A stretch of DNA of 64,000 nucleotides from Amorphophallus konjac (taxonomy: Eukaryota > Streptophyta > Magnoliopsida > Alismatales > Araceae), in assembly GCA_022559845.1 (NCBI GenBank), contig CM040123.1:302052642-302116641 (forward strand). The letters run 5' to 3'. The notes beneath the pieces are model-generated. The model saw only the letters and a list, made by a program, of their open reading frames with translations, did not search any database and was not told where the DNA came from. Positions 21,838-32,287 of the stretch are shown here, in pieces. Made by a program: the position numbers and the translations under genes. Positions within the stretch are counted from its first letter, which is position 1. The number at the start of each line of letters is the position of its first letter.

Positions 21838-22869
21838 ATGGTCGTGTCGTTTGGACCACTTGTTGTCACTAGCCATGCCGCCCATGGCTACTTGGCGGTG
21901 CCGATCTAGTTTGACAATTTCCCACCCGTTGTCGGCTTCCCCAACTTCTTGGGGATCACATTTGTGAAACTCCTGGACAGCCAAGAGATGAAGCATGTCG
22001 CCACTACAACGGCGATGTCTGAGAAGATTGAGGTGGTGGGATGCTTCATCCACCAAGGTGACTCTCACGTCTCAAGTAGCAAGATGCGCACCTCGGCTGC
22101 CAGGAGGCAGCCAAGAAGAATGTCGGTGCACTACAAAGCCGGCTATCCACCTCGGGGAAAGTCCGTGCTCATCGGAGGCATCCGAGTATTCTTGAATGGC
22201 CGATAGGCCAGAATTACACCCGACAGGGTGGTTCCCACGATGCCAGTGCGTAATTCCTTTTAAGCACTGGCCCAGATTAAAATGGACCGCATTGAGTCCA
22301 AGCTAAAGGGAGGGTTGGCCCTGAAGCCAACCAAGCTCAAGCAAATCTAGGTGCCCAAGAGAACCCACGCTGTCCCCGTCATCCGGGAAGAATCTGTGAG
22401 GGTCCGCCTAAGAGGACCAAAGGGAGCTATACGAGATGAGATGGCAGCCCCGGTTTACCCCTTGTCGGCATCTGCTGCTCATGCCCAGCCGGGGGAGGTG
22501 CCCTACCACTGCAAACATCGCTGCAAGAAGGCCTGTTCAAGGCACTCTATCCATATGCTCCCAGTGCAAATGGGAGCACTATCACCTGCCTTCCCAACAT
22601 TGCAAGGGAAAGAAGAGGAAAATGATGCTATCAAAAGTTGTTTGCAGGGCCTAGGGACCATCCCCTCACGTCGGCAGAGGCTGTCACAGGCCAGGGAAGA
22701 CATCCAAGAGGGCCATAAATTTCACACTCCGCCAGGAGCTGGGCCAATAGGCCGTCAATGCCGCGGCAATATCTCTTCGCTTCCCAAAAAATTGGGGGCA
22801 AGGATTTCGATCTTCGAGAGGCTATCTACCCCCCGGAGATCACTCACTAAAAGAATAAAGAAGAATTGA
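21838..22869 (+). pseudogene. ORF upstream of gag in a gypsy element
   Basis: A single reading frame from ATG 21838 (MVVSFGPLVVTSHAAHGYL) to TGA 22867-22869, interrupted by four stops: TAG 21907, TAG 22204, a TAA near 22260 and a TAG near 22348. The frame itself never shifts over 344 codons, which is good evidence it was once coding. The C-terminal half is basic and has a Cys/His cluster (YHCKHRCKKACSRHSIH) that could be a remnant metal-binding site but does not fit the retroviral zinc knuckle. An extra ORF before gag is a known feature of Ogre and some other Tat-lineage elements; membership in that group is inferred. Confidence 0.55.
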
Positions 22870-22893
22870 AGCATCCAAGTCTTCACCTGCAAC

Positions 22894-24620
22894 ATGGCTG
22901 GAGTGACCAACCGCTATGGGGTTTCGCCCCCGAATTATGATGAGACCGCTAGGCTCGCCGAAGGGTCGAGTCCTGCTACCGGAAGAGAAGAGGCTGCTGT
23001 TGGTACAGCACAAGCCCACACTAAAGAACCTCGCCCAGATCTAATCACGATGACTGTAAATGTGATCACCGCTGAAGGTGACAGCAAGGAGTTAGCGCCT
23101 GCTTCAAATATTCCATCGGAAGGGCAAGGTCATGCTTCCAGGTCCTCTACACCCGATCCGACTACCATGATGTTGCAAAGATACCAACAAGAAATTGCGA
23201 CGCTCAAGAAGCAACTCAGTGATATGAGCATACATGCTCCGGCCCCGATGCAGGGCGAGCTCCCTCTTGAAACCTCATAGTGAGGCGCTGATGAATTTGA
23301 AGCTTCCCCTCCAATGATGGCCTCTCAACCGACGCCTGATTATACTGGGGGCATGACCCCGACATCGCAACTTGCCCCTCAACATCAAGAGACTGCTACT
23401 ATACCTCAGCCAATGGTGCCGATGTCACCGCTGATGCAACAAGCTCAATTCTATCCAAGTCCAGTGACCCGACAATAATGAACAAAATAATGATAGAACA
23501 AATGATCAAAAAGAAGCTGGCAGATCGAGGCGGTGATGATTACGCCTCATTTGATGTATACAAGGTGCCATATCCGGCCCACCATGCTGTCAAAAGGCTA
23601 CCTCCCGATGTCAACAAGCTGCTGAGGTTTGTTAAATTCAACAGACACGGTTCATCGAAGGAGCATATAGCCTACTACATCAACGTAATGGGCGATTTGG
23701 TGACCGATGAGTCCTACTTGCTAAAATTCTTTGGGTCCTCGCTGACGGTACTCACTTTCGAATGGTATTTAAACTTGCCAGCTGGAGCAATCAATGATTG
23801 GCCAGACATGCAGTGGCAATTCCGGGAGCGGTTCCATGTCGCTGAAAGAGAAGTGACCGTTGCTGAGCTCTATGCCTCTAAGCAGAAGAGTGATGAGACA
23901 ACTTTATACTATATTAAAAGATGGCGGAATCTCACCATGAGATGCAGGCATCTGCCACATCAAGAAGGCGCAGTTCAAATCTATAAACAAAATCTGAGGC
24001 ATGAGATCCTCGAGAGGATGATTGGGACCGAGATTAGGTCTTTCGACCGGCTAAACAATGTGGTGGCCAAGATCGAGGCCTTCCTCTCTAGTTGTTTTTC
24101 TGCTCCCACTGCTGCAAGTCAGAAGGCCAAGTCTGCTGATAAACGGCCAGTGCCAAAGGAAGTTTACACGATTGATTTTAAGGCATTCGAGCTGCAGAAG
24201 AATAAAGATAAAGGGGTTGCTAACCCTCTCCTTGCTGAGCCCGATGAACAATAGGAAGGCCCGTCCTTGCAGACCAAAATGAAAAAGTTGTACTCCTTCC
24301 TTAAGGAGAGGACTCGAGCCCTGTTTGAATGGGCCACTCAATACAACAAAGTCACTCTCCCGGAACCAAAGAGACCGGCAGACGCTAGAAGAAAAGACAA
24401 TACCGGCTTCTACCCGTATCACCAGATGATCAGGCACTCCATTGAAGATTGCTACCCTTTCAAGGACGCTATTGAACGGTTGATCTGGAGAGGAGAGCTG
24501 CAAATGGGTGACCACAAAGTGGATCCTCCACCCCCTTATGACTTGCCCAATCTAAAATGGGCAGTCAATATGATATCTCTACACCCTCTACTACCTGAAG
24601 GGCAGAAACCAGCTGCATAG
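22894..24620 (+). pseudogene. gag: gypsy gag
   Basis: Capsid-type protein that would package element RNA in cytoplasmic particles. The first part (22894-23280) is polar and ends in a helix (RYQQEIATLKKQLSDM); it stops at 23278 and 23281, then the frame runs on through Pro/Gln-rich sequence to a stop at about 23476. The main part is one frame lower, from 23478. It has the retrotransposon gag fold signature LLKFFGSSLTVLTFEWYLNL, then WPDMQWQFRERF, then a conserved TTLYYIKRWRNLTMRCRHL. A TAG at 24252 interrupts it, and the same frame continues with FYPYHQMIRHSIEDCYPFKD and RGELQ, a segment typical of Tat-like gags, to TAG at 24618. No zinc knuckle and no protease follow. It is a decayed copy with stops and one frame change. 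Confidence 0.8.
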
Positions 24621-24652
24621 GAGAATGAAAAGAAGAAGCTAAAGAATAAAGG

Positions 24653-25171
24653 GTGGGCATCATCCTCCTCTGTAATACATTGTCTACCTTCCCTGGCACG
24701 AGCCGAGTTGCTGAAGAAGAAAATGAAGAATTATGTTGTCTACCGCCTTATAGACATGCACGCTATTACACCCCTCCTCTATGTGAGGGCATGTGGGCAA
24801 GAATGTCAACTCTTGAGGGATGGGACGCTTCTGACAACAACAATAAGTCACCGCTGGTCCCGCTTAGAATTGAGACAGAAGGTAGCACTTCCGACTCTCC
24901 CCAACCTGACCCTGTCGCAATAGCAGAGCTGTATCATAAGCTTCAAGAAGTCAAAGTGCTGAAAAGAAGATTAAGCCAAATGGGTTTATACCTAGCTATA
25001 CCCGGCCAGGCTGGGTCATCATCTGAGGTTTCGCAAGGTGGCATTGAGTCATTTGGAACCTCACCATTGTCGACTATGCCCCAAATAACAAATGATTATA
25101 TAAGGGGTACCTCCTCTCAACAGCTACATCACACGCCTTCCGCGCGTCCCTCAGCATCTCCGGCATGTTAG
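24653..25171 (+). pseudogene. Gag-adjacent polar ORF, function unknown
   Basis: A 172-codon open frame after gag. Its second half (DPVAIAELYHKLQEVKVLKR, then LSQMG) is laid out like the helix before the gag core (DPTTMMLQRYQQEIATLKKQ, then LSDMS), so it may be a diverged copy of the gag N-terminal region from a second element or duplication. No domain is recognisable. The gag frame itself is also open over 24621-24923, so which frame was coding is unclear. Confidence 0.35.
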
Positions 25172-28100
25172 GGGGGAGCTAATATGCCTCGTGCGATGCC
25201 ATTAATAACCCCACTCCTACAACCAGTTGGCCTGCACCGGAGTTCGATAGCTTCGGTCGTGATGGATGAGTGTCGGGTTTTATGCCGATGACCAGGATGA
25301 GGGAAGGAATAAAGGGAGGAGGAGAAATACGGGAGTTTGATGTATCTCGAGTATCCTCCTTCACGGCCGTATACCTCTCACGGTGGTACCAAGCACTCTC
25401 CTTTTTATGGAAAGTCAAGAGGGGTCGAATGGCACGAGAAGTTTCTGGGGGTATAGGTTAATTGGGCAGGGGTGCGGGGGTGTCAGTCGATTTCTCGACA
25501 ATCACCCATGGAACCGAAGGTTGACTGGGGAAGCGTCACCAGGACGCGGCACGTGGGCTCGAGCAGTCAAGTGACACATGGAGAGAAGAGGTTCTGTGGG
25601 TGTGAGTGCATAGGCGATTGTGGGGAGTCATGTACTAGACATCTTTCCCCAACGACCGCAAGCAGTCGGTGTTTATTTACATTGGATTGAATCCGAACAC
25701 CTTTGTTCCGTGCTGAAGAGAAGTATGTAAATGTCTGAAGCCGTGTATAGGGGGCCAGAGGCATCCTGCAGCTATGAGGGCGCATTTGACTGGGAGGGTT
25801 AATTGACTAGAGGCGGAGGCACCGGCTTCACGCTGGGTGGTGTAGAGGTGAGGCTGAGACTCGAGTACGAGTATGTGTATTCAACTGGTTTTATTATAAT
25901 AGCCACGTGGGCTTTACAAATGGGCCTAGGCAGCCAAAGTACAAATGGGGCAAGCCACGGGACAACTCCGACACGTGGGTCGGTCCCCGGGTCAATGCTG
26001 GACAAGGCGGATATCTGCGTATTTTTACAGAGACTCTCCACAAGGATAGGGGCGTGCCCGCTTCGCTGAGGTTGGGCTAGACAGGATGGCATGCAGAGAT
26101 ACTAATTGTCGCCTGGAGGAGGGCCGGACGTGGCTCAGGATGAGTAGTCGGGTATGGGTCTTGAGGGGCAAGTATCTTCATGCTGGAGAGTCTGGGCCGA
26201 TCCCAGGAATGTAGCTTCCGGGCCAGGGTCCCGCTAACTCGAGTCATCGATCAGAGAGGTCGGCGGCGAGATCGGAGCGAGCGGTGAGCACGTGGTTCTG
26301 TGGCAGAGGTGGGCGCAACATCATGGCACATGTGCAACCGTCATAAGTTGTCATGCGTGGGTAGACCCAGGATGTGGGTGTTTTTGCCGATGTTATAATG
26401 CCTTAGATGTGATGGGGGAGGACTTGTGTGAGATTGCTAGAGGCCATATGAGGGGAGTGCGAGCGACATACCCTCGGCGTGTGTAAGCCGATCAACAAGC
26501 CAACTGCGCACACATAGTTCCTTGTGTCCTCGATCCTTGCTGGGGGCCTGCGGAAGTCCGAGGGTGCAGCAGTTAGACCGTATGTTCTTCCTCTTTCCCC
26601 CCTTGAGCCCCTAGGGGGGGTTTATGGGGAATGTGAAGGGTCAGGGGAGGGTTTAGGCGGACCAAGTTGAGGGCCAAACTTTGTCCGCGTAAACCCTTGC
26701 AAAATGTTTTTTTTCTTACTGAGTGGGGGCAGGAGGGTTTAGGCAGACCAACCCAGGGGCTGGGTTTGGTCTGCCTAAACCCCTCCCCCAAGGGGGTTTA
26801 GGCGGACAAAACTAGGGCCTGGGTTTGGTCTGCCTAAACCCCTCCCTGGAGGGGTTTACACGGAGAAAAATTAGGTTTTTTCATTTGAAATGTTTTTTTT
26901 GTTTCTGATGGGGTTTAGGCAGACCAACCTGGGGGCCAGGTTGGTCCACCTAAACCCATACGGTTTAGCGCGGACGGGGCTTGGGGGCTGGATTTTTTTC
27001 CGTAAAAGTAGGGGTTTAGGCGGACCAACTGGGGGGCTAGGTTGGTCCGCCTAAACCCTCCCCTGGGGGGGTTTAGGCGGAGCAAAGAGTGAGAGAAGGG
27101 GGGCAGTCCCCCCCCCCCCCCCATTTTTTTTATTTTGGCCCTACTTTGACTAAGTACGACCGCAAGAAAACAAAAGGATACGAAAGTTAACTTGTTGGCT
27201 GGCCACGTGCGCAAGGGCGTTGACGCGACGTTGACGTGGGACTTTGTGTGATCCTGAAGCTTCATCGTCGAATCCCTCTACGCACGGGTACGCTGATCGA
27301 CCTTGCACGAATTGGGAGTGATTGGGACTGGAGATGGCTGTGGGGCCATTGGGCTGGGAGGAGGGAGAACTCCCCAAAGGGGGTTTGCCCTCCCTGGGGC
27401 GCGACTGCGCCCCGGGCGAACTCACCTCCGGGCGAGCCGTGGCCCCGAGGGGTGTCCCCCGGGGTCTTCTCTCATTTTTTGGGGGTGTCCTTTGAAGGAC
27501 AGAGTGCTTGGAGATGCTGGGATAGGCCCGTGGGGGCATGTCGATGTCGCATTATCATTTCCGATCGCAAGGTGTTCGGGGAAATTCCTCACACACCTCG
27601 GGTTATCGATCGGCTCGAGTGAGTGATTGGCGGGCCTTAGATTTGGCCTTGGGTTGAGGGCAAGGACTCATAAGAGCTGAGAGAGTGACTCTTGGGCATG
27701 TGGGCCTGACTTTCGTGATGTGTGCCACGCAATACAGAGAATTGACAGGCAGTCCTGGGTCAGCCCGGGAGCTGAAAATCGACAGCTCATCGCCGCATGT
27801 CTGAGGGTCGGGGGTGAACCCGACCTGCTGGTAGGTTGTTATGGGACGTGGCCGGAGTGCTGGAGCTACCGATTGGCCCTCGGCTAGTTGTAGAATGGCT
27901 GGGATATGCGCGCCCACAAGGTGGTTGGGAAAATTCCTGACACGCGTGTATGGGCCCGCACACGAGTGCTATGGGATTCTAAAGCCCGTGGTTGACGAAG
28001 ATAGGTCTCCCTTTAATCTTAGAAGACTGGATGGAGGTGTCTTGGGGGTATATCTCAGCCTCATTGTTGGGTGCCACGTGTCGTGGCCTATCGTCGGGGC

Positions 28101-28338
28101 ACCCTTGGGTTGGCCCGGGTGGCCGTGTAAAACGCAGAAAAACCCGCAAGCTGTGCGATTTGTGATAGCCCCAATCGATAGTTGATGTCGCCGTGGGTCA
28201 CTGCTAGCTGGTCGGGACGCTTGGCTGGGCCCGGGGAGCTATAGGAGGGGCTGGGTAGCCCACGTCTTAAAGGTGTTCGGGGAAATTCCCGAACCCTTAT
28301 TTATTAATATTTCACTGGGAAATTGTCTGGGTCCAACA
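25172..28338 (-). repeat. Probable 3' LTR of a minus-strand gypsy element
   Basis: The right edge is clear: on the minus strand TGTGGGGGCATT (a polypurine tract) is followed by TGTTGGACCCAGAC, an LTR start, at 28338. The same layout occurs at 46643. GC-rich and without convincing genes. It carries a palindrome array (26648-27084), a run of 15 C (near 27108-27122) and a motif repeated every 350 bp (27569, 27918, 28270). The left edge is not identifiable; it probably cuts off the gypsy element to its left. Confidence 0.55.
26648..27084. repeat. Palindrome array GGGTTTAGGCGGACC
   Basis: Five long hairpins and one unpaired arm. The best has perfect 18-bp arms, GGGTTTAGGCGGACCAAC (27012-27029) and GTTGGTCCGCCTAAACCC (27041-27058), around an 11-base centre. 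Others: 26735-26783 (arms of about 22), 26794-26843, 26911-26957 and 26648-26697. A lone arm is at 27068-27084. Arms vary between GGCGG and GGCAG, mostly matched on the other side. Confidence 0.9.
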
Positions 28339-28350
28339 AATGCCCCCACA
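28339..28350 (-). promoter_or_regulatory. Polypurine tract before the LTR at 28338
   Basis: Minus strand TGTGGGGGCATT, directly before TGTTGG. Same arrangement as at 46644-46660. Confidence 0.6.
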
Positions 28351-28511
28351 GGGTGTGCGTCGGAGACGGAGACGAGGGCGCACGGCCCGTGAGCTCCTTG
28401 TTTTGGATTGTTGTAGTTGTATTTTGACACTTCATGTGTCTTTCTTTTGCTGTCTTGTATATGTTTATTTTTTGGTATGCTTACTATTCTTGTGCAATTT
28501 GTTTTGCAGCT

Positions 28512-29905
28512 ATGGCAAGATTCGGCAGAGATGAGCGAGTCCCGAGGCGTGTGGCCCGCGAGGAGGATCACAGGGTGAGGAGGATCGGGCGACCCTTGCC
28601 TCCTCTGGGCCCGCCCGTTGTCACTGTGGCCAGTGTGGACCAGCTCGACCAAGGACATTTATTGGTAGCCGAGGGCCCTATCGGAGAGGGGGTGAGCGGA
28701 GCTGGGACTGTGGAGCTAGCACAGATTTCAGAGATAGGCGGGATTTACACTTATGACTGCACTGGAGGCTTCTCGATGGAGTTTCCACTGAATCTCCATT
28801 TGTTTGAGTTCATCAGGAGCTTTGTCCCGGCTGGCCTGGAGGAGGGAGACTCCTGTGTTGCTAGAGAGCGCCGCCGACTAGAGTGGGCCATTCAGGTGGG
28901 CAAAGACAACCTGCATGGGGTCGCCCTTTACTGCTTCCCAAGTTTCTCGATGGACTACTGGAGCCAGTGTCAGTTCCCCAATGCTGAGTGCCTGGGTTTC
29001 TACAGCAGGGTGGACCAATTCGGGGTCTGTGTCAGAGCACTGGGTCCCGCTTCCTGAGACTTGCACGGCCATCACCGGGCGGAGACAGAGGCGACTCTAA
29101 GGTTAGTGCTGGAGCCGTCAGGGTTGCAATATGCTGGAGAAGGCTACGATGACCACAGCCTCCTGGATGGAATTCTCTGGTAGACAGTTCTTAGCTGGTA
29201 TGGCCGCTGGGCGGTGATCCCCTAGCACAGGTACCATCAGGGGGCAACCGAGTGGCTGATGGAGATCGTGCATCATTACATGGTGCTTCTGGACAGAGCT
29301 GATATCAGATATGCAGTGACCGCAGCGTTGTATGGGTACCCCTGCTACACGGGGTTGGTACAGGCACTGGTGGAGTGCTTTAACCGCCGATGGAACACGG
29401 TGGCGACAGCTGAGGGAGAGACTTCACTGGATATGTGGTCGCTTTTTTGGATTTCGGGTACGCCAATTAGCGGTGAGGGTTACGAGGAGGTAGTACTGGA
29501 TGACCTCCATCGTAGCTACACCAACGGACATGGACGATACCAAGTTTCCTATAGCTATCGGTATCTGCTGAAGACCTGGGGGGACTTAGCCTTGGCTGGG
29601 AGAGAGTGAGCGCACAGACTCCCAGGGTGCCATTGAATGTATGGGTCCGTCAGTTCTACAATGTGCCCTTCTGCTTTTATCAGGAGTTTGCGAGAGATCA
29701 AACTCCTTAGGAGGAGTACACTGAGGTAGAGCTGCGATTCTGGACGTACTCTATGTATATATACATGCCACGAGAGGGGTGGAACCCCCATGGGTTGCCG
29801 GATGTGACGCAGTTGGCAGCGTACCTAGCATATTGGCTGGCAACGTTCGTGGTCCCGCACGGGGAGGACGGTTTGCGGAGAGTCGAGCTTGCTGGGTCCG
29901 ATAGG
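28512..29905 (+). pseudogene. Plant mobile domain (PMD, MAIN-like) gene fragment
   Basis: Likely start ATG at 28512 (MARFGRDERVPRRVAREEDH), just after an acceptor-like tttttgcag/ttttgcag tract, so a 5' intron is possible. The first frame is open to TGA 29055. Coding similarity then resumes in other frames: 29259-29609 (a tract with FNRRWNTV, then ISGTPISGEGYEEVV), and from about 29610 a frame with WVRQFYNVPFCFYQEFARDQ and LAAYLAYWLATFVVPHGEDG. The SG-P-SGE-YEE and LAYWLATFVxP motifs are those of the PMD family, found in MAIN proteins and captured by plant transposons and gypsy elements. Stops at 29055, about 29190, about 29220 and about 29707 and frame changes show decay. It lies antisense just outside the LTR that ends at 28338 and is cut off at 29905 by a non-coding repeat. 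Confidence 0.65.
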
Positions 29906-30396
29906 TGCAACCTGATCTAGAAGGGGGGGTTGAATAGATCCTACTGAAAGACTATGACAAATTAAAAATTTTAGCTAATTAAATCATAAATAATAACTAG
30001 AGTGCACAAGAGGCACTTAGAGATAAAGCACAATGAAATAAGTAGATGGCTCAAATGGAAATAGCAAACCACGTTCCTACGAGAAGAAATGTGTGATGGA
30101 GATAACCAAAATTACATACGGTGAAATATGCACACAATTACATACGGTGAAATACGCACACTAACCTGTGAATGGGGATAGAGAAGATGGAGCAATCTCA
30201 CAAGGATCTACCCACTACACAGTGCATTTTTAAGGTGGTTCATTCTGTAAACCCGCAGACCTACGTCCACCCCTCACCAAACCGGGGAGGCTTTACCACA
30301 CGTAGCAAACGCAACTCCACTTCCTACACATAAATCGGTAGGGACGATTTTCCACACACGCTGCGAGTGCAGAACCACACGGGGACGATGCCCCCC

Positions 30397-30444
30397 ACAC
30401 ACACACACGAGGACGTGGTCCTCCACACACACACACACACATAG
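30397..30444 (+). repeat. AC dinucleotide microsatellite
   Basis: Two runs of (AC)6 or more separated by gaggacgtggtcctcc, an interrupted palindrome. Confidence 0.9.
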
Positions 30445-31464
30445 AAAAAGAAACAAACACAAGCTGCAAGTGCAGCAACGACACTTGGGACAGTCTCCCA
30501 AGAACACACAAGGATGAACTCAGCCAAGGACTCAATTTTGATCTCTAAACAGAGCACCGGACACACACTTGAAATATGATTCAGAAAATCAAAATGAAAA
30601 CTCTAACAGGCTTGGGCTGGCTGCAAGGAGGGGCTACACTCCCTTGAATTTCTTCTTCCTTTTTCACAACTGGTTTAGCTCGAACCAGGGCTGGGCTGCT
30701 CTCTCTCTCTTTCTTTTCTTCCTCACAGATATTCTTTTTTAATGCTCAATGGCGTGGCTCTTTCTCTCTCTCTCCAGCAACCCTCTAAGGTTTGGCCTTA
30801 AACTCCAGCCGCTTCTCATCATGCATGGGCTACTCCTTTAGTAGGAGGTTTCAGGCTGAATGTGATTGGCTCCACAAAAGATATTATTTGTCTTCAAGGA
30901 GCTTTTGCCTTGGCAACCTCTGATAGGCCAGGGAGGCAGCAAAAATAATTTTAAGCTTTCTTGTTACTTGGGTTGACCAGAGAGTATGTGAGTAGAAGCT
31001 TTCCAAGTAGATCTGCAGCATCTATCTCTTCTGCTGCCAGGACAGTCAAGGACGTCCTTTTGTCCTGGTGATCTTAGTGATAGAGAACTCTGATTGGGTG
31101 GAGCAAAAACCTGGATACCAGGAAAGGTGACTACTCCCAAATATGGTAACATGCTTTTCCATTGACCAAAAGGATTGATTTAGCAAGCCAATGATGACAA
31201 GGATGGTTGACTGACCAAGGCACCTTCCAGACCTCAAAAGACGTGTTTTTTGGCATTTGCGGTTCCTATTTTTCCTCTCTGGATCCTTTCCTGAAAACAC
31301 CACAGGTTTGCAACAAATGGCCTTGGGAGCCGCTCACTAAGGCATTTCATCAAATAGGTTCTACTTCTTCATTGAGGTCGATGCATAAGAGGACTTGAGC
31401 AAGTGAGGTCAGTGCAGTTGGATTGGGCTTACTGAGGCATTTCATCAAGCAGTATGTAAGTGCA

Positions 31465-32286
31465 TAGAACTTGGTCTCTACATGTGCACGGACCCTGGAC
31501 AAACTTGGACTTGAATGTGCATGGACTTATACATGTGCGTAGACCTGAATTCCAAATGTGCACAGACCCTAGACAAGCTTACCTTTATGTGCACAAACTT
31601 AATCTGTGCACAGACCTGGTTATGCAAATGTGAATGTGCACAGACTTGGTTAAGCAAATGTGCACAGACTTGGATATGTGACACATGCATAGACTCAGAT
31701 GTGTTGAAGGCAAACTTGCACAGACCTATATACGTTGAAGACAAACATGCACATACCTTTTATGGCTAAGATGCATATGTGCACCGACCTTGTATAGCTT
31801 AGGTGCAAATGTGCACCGATCTGGTAAGGCTATCGAGCAAATGTGCACCGACCTTAGTCTTTAGTCTTCAGCATGTGCATCGACCTTAGTCTTGTGCTGG
31901 CAGAATGTGCATCGACCTTGCCGCTTCAACTTGGGCATGTGCATCGACCTCAGTCTTCAGTCTTCAGTCTTCAGCATCTCCATCGACCTTAGTCTTGTGC
32001 TGGCAGAATGTGCATCGACCTTGCCTCTTCATGAACAGTAACATGTATCGATCTTACCTTCTTCATGAACAGTAAGGTGCATTGACCTTAGTCTAGCATT
32101 GGCAAAAGGTGCATCGACCTTAGTTACTGTGCTAGCCAGATGTGCATCGGCCTTGCTTCTTCATGAACAATAACATGCATCGACCTTACCTTCTTCATGA
32201 ATAGTAACGTGCATCGACCTTAGTCTAGCGTTGGCAGAAGGTGCATCGACCTTAGTTACCGTGCTAGCCAGATGTGCATCGGCCTT
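31465..32286 (+). repeat. Degenerate array of TGTGCAyCGACCT
   Basis: More than 20 copies of a 13-base core drifting from TGTGCACAGACCT on the left to TGTGCATCGACCT on the right, spaced 20-55 bp. From about 31850 a longer unit (TTAGTCTTGTGCTGGCAGAA, then TTCATGAACAGTAA) repeats: the stretch near 32035-32160 recurs at 32155-32287. Confidence 0.85.
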
Positions 32287-32287
32287 G

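Larger units (their letters stand above)
29905..32287. mobile_element. Unclassified non-coding repeat, copy B
   Basis: Starts near TGCAACCTGATCTAGA and shares AGATCCTA and G-run sequence with copy A (14690), as well as CCTACGTCCACCCC at 30261. It interrupts the PMD gene. Contains an AC microsatellite (30397-30444), a pyrimidine-rich patch (30690-30770) and, in its right third, a tandem motif array. The right end abuts an LTR start at 32288 and may be truncated by it. No coding frame is convincing. Confidence 0.5.

Noticed and set aside
30274..30566. Cys/Val-rich frames on the minus strand
   Set aside because: Translations of the AC microsatellite.
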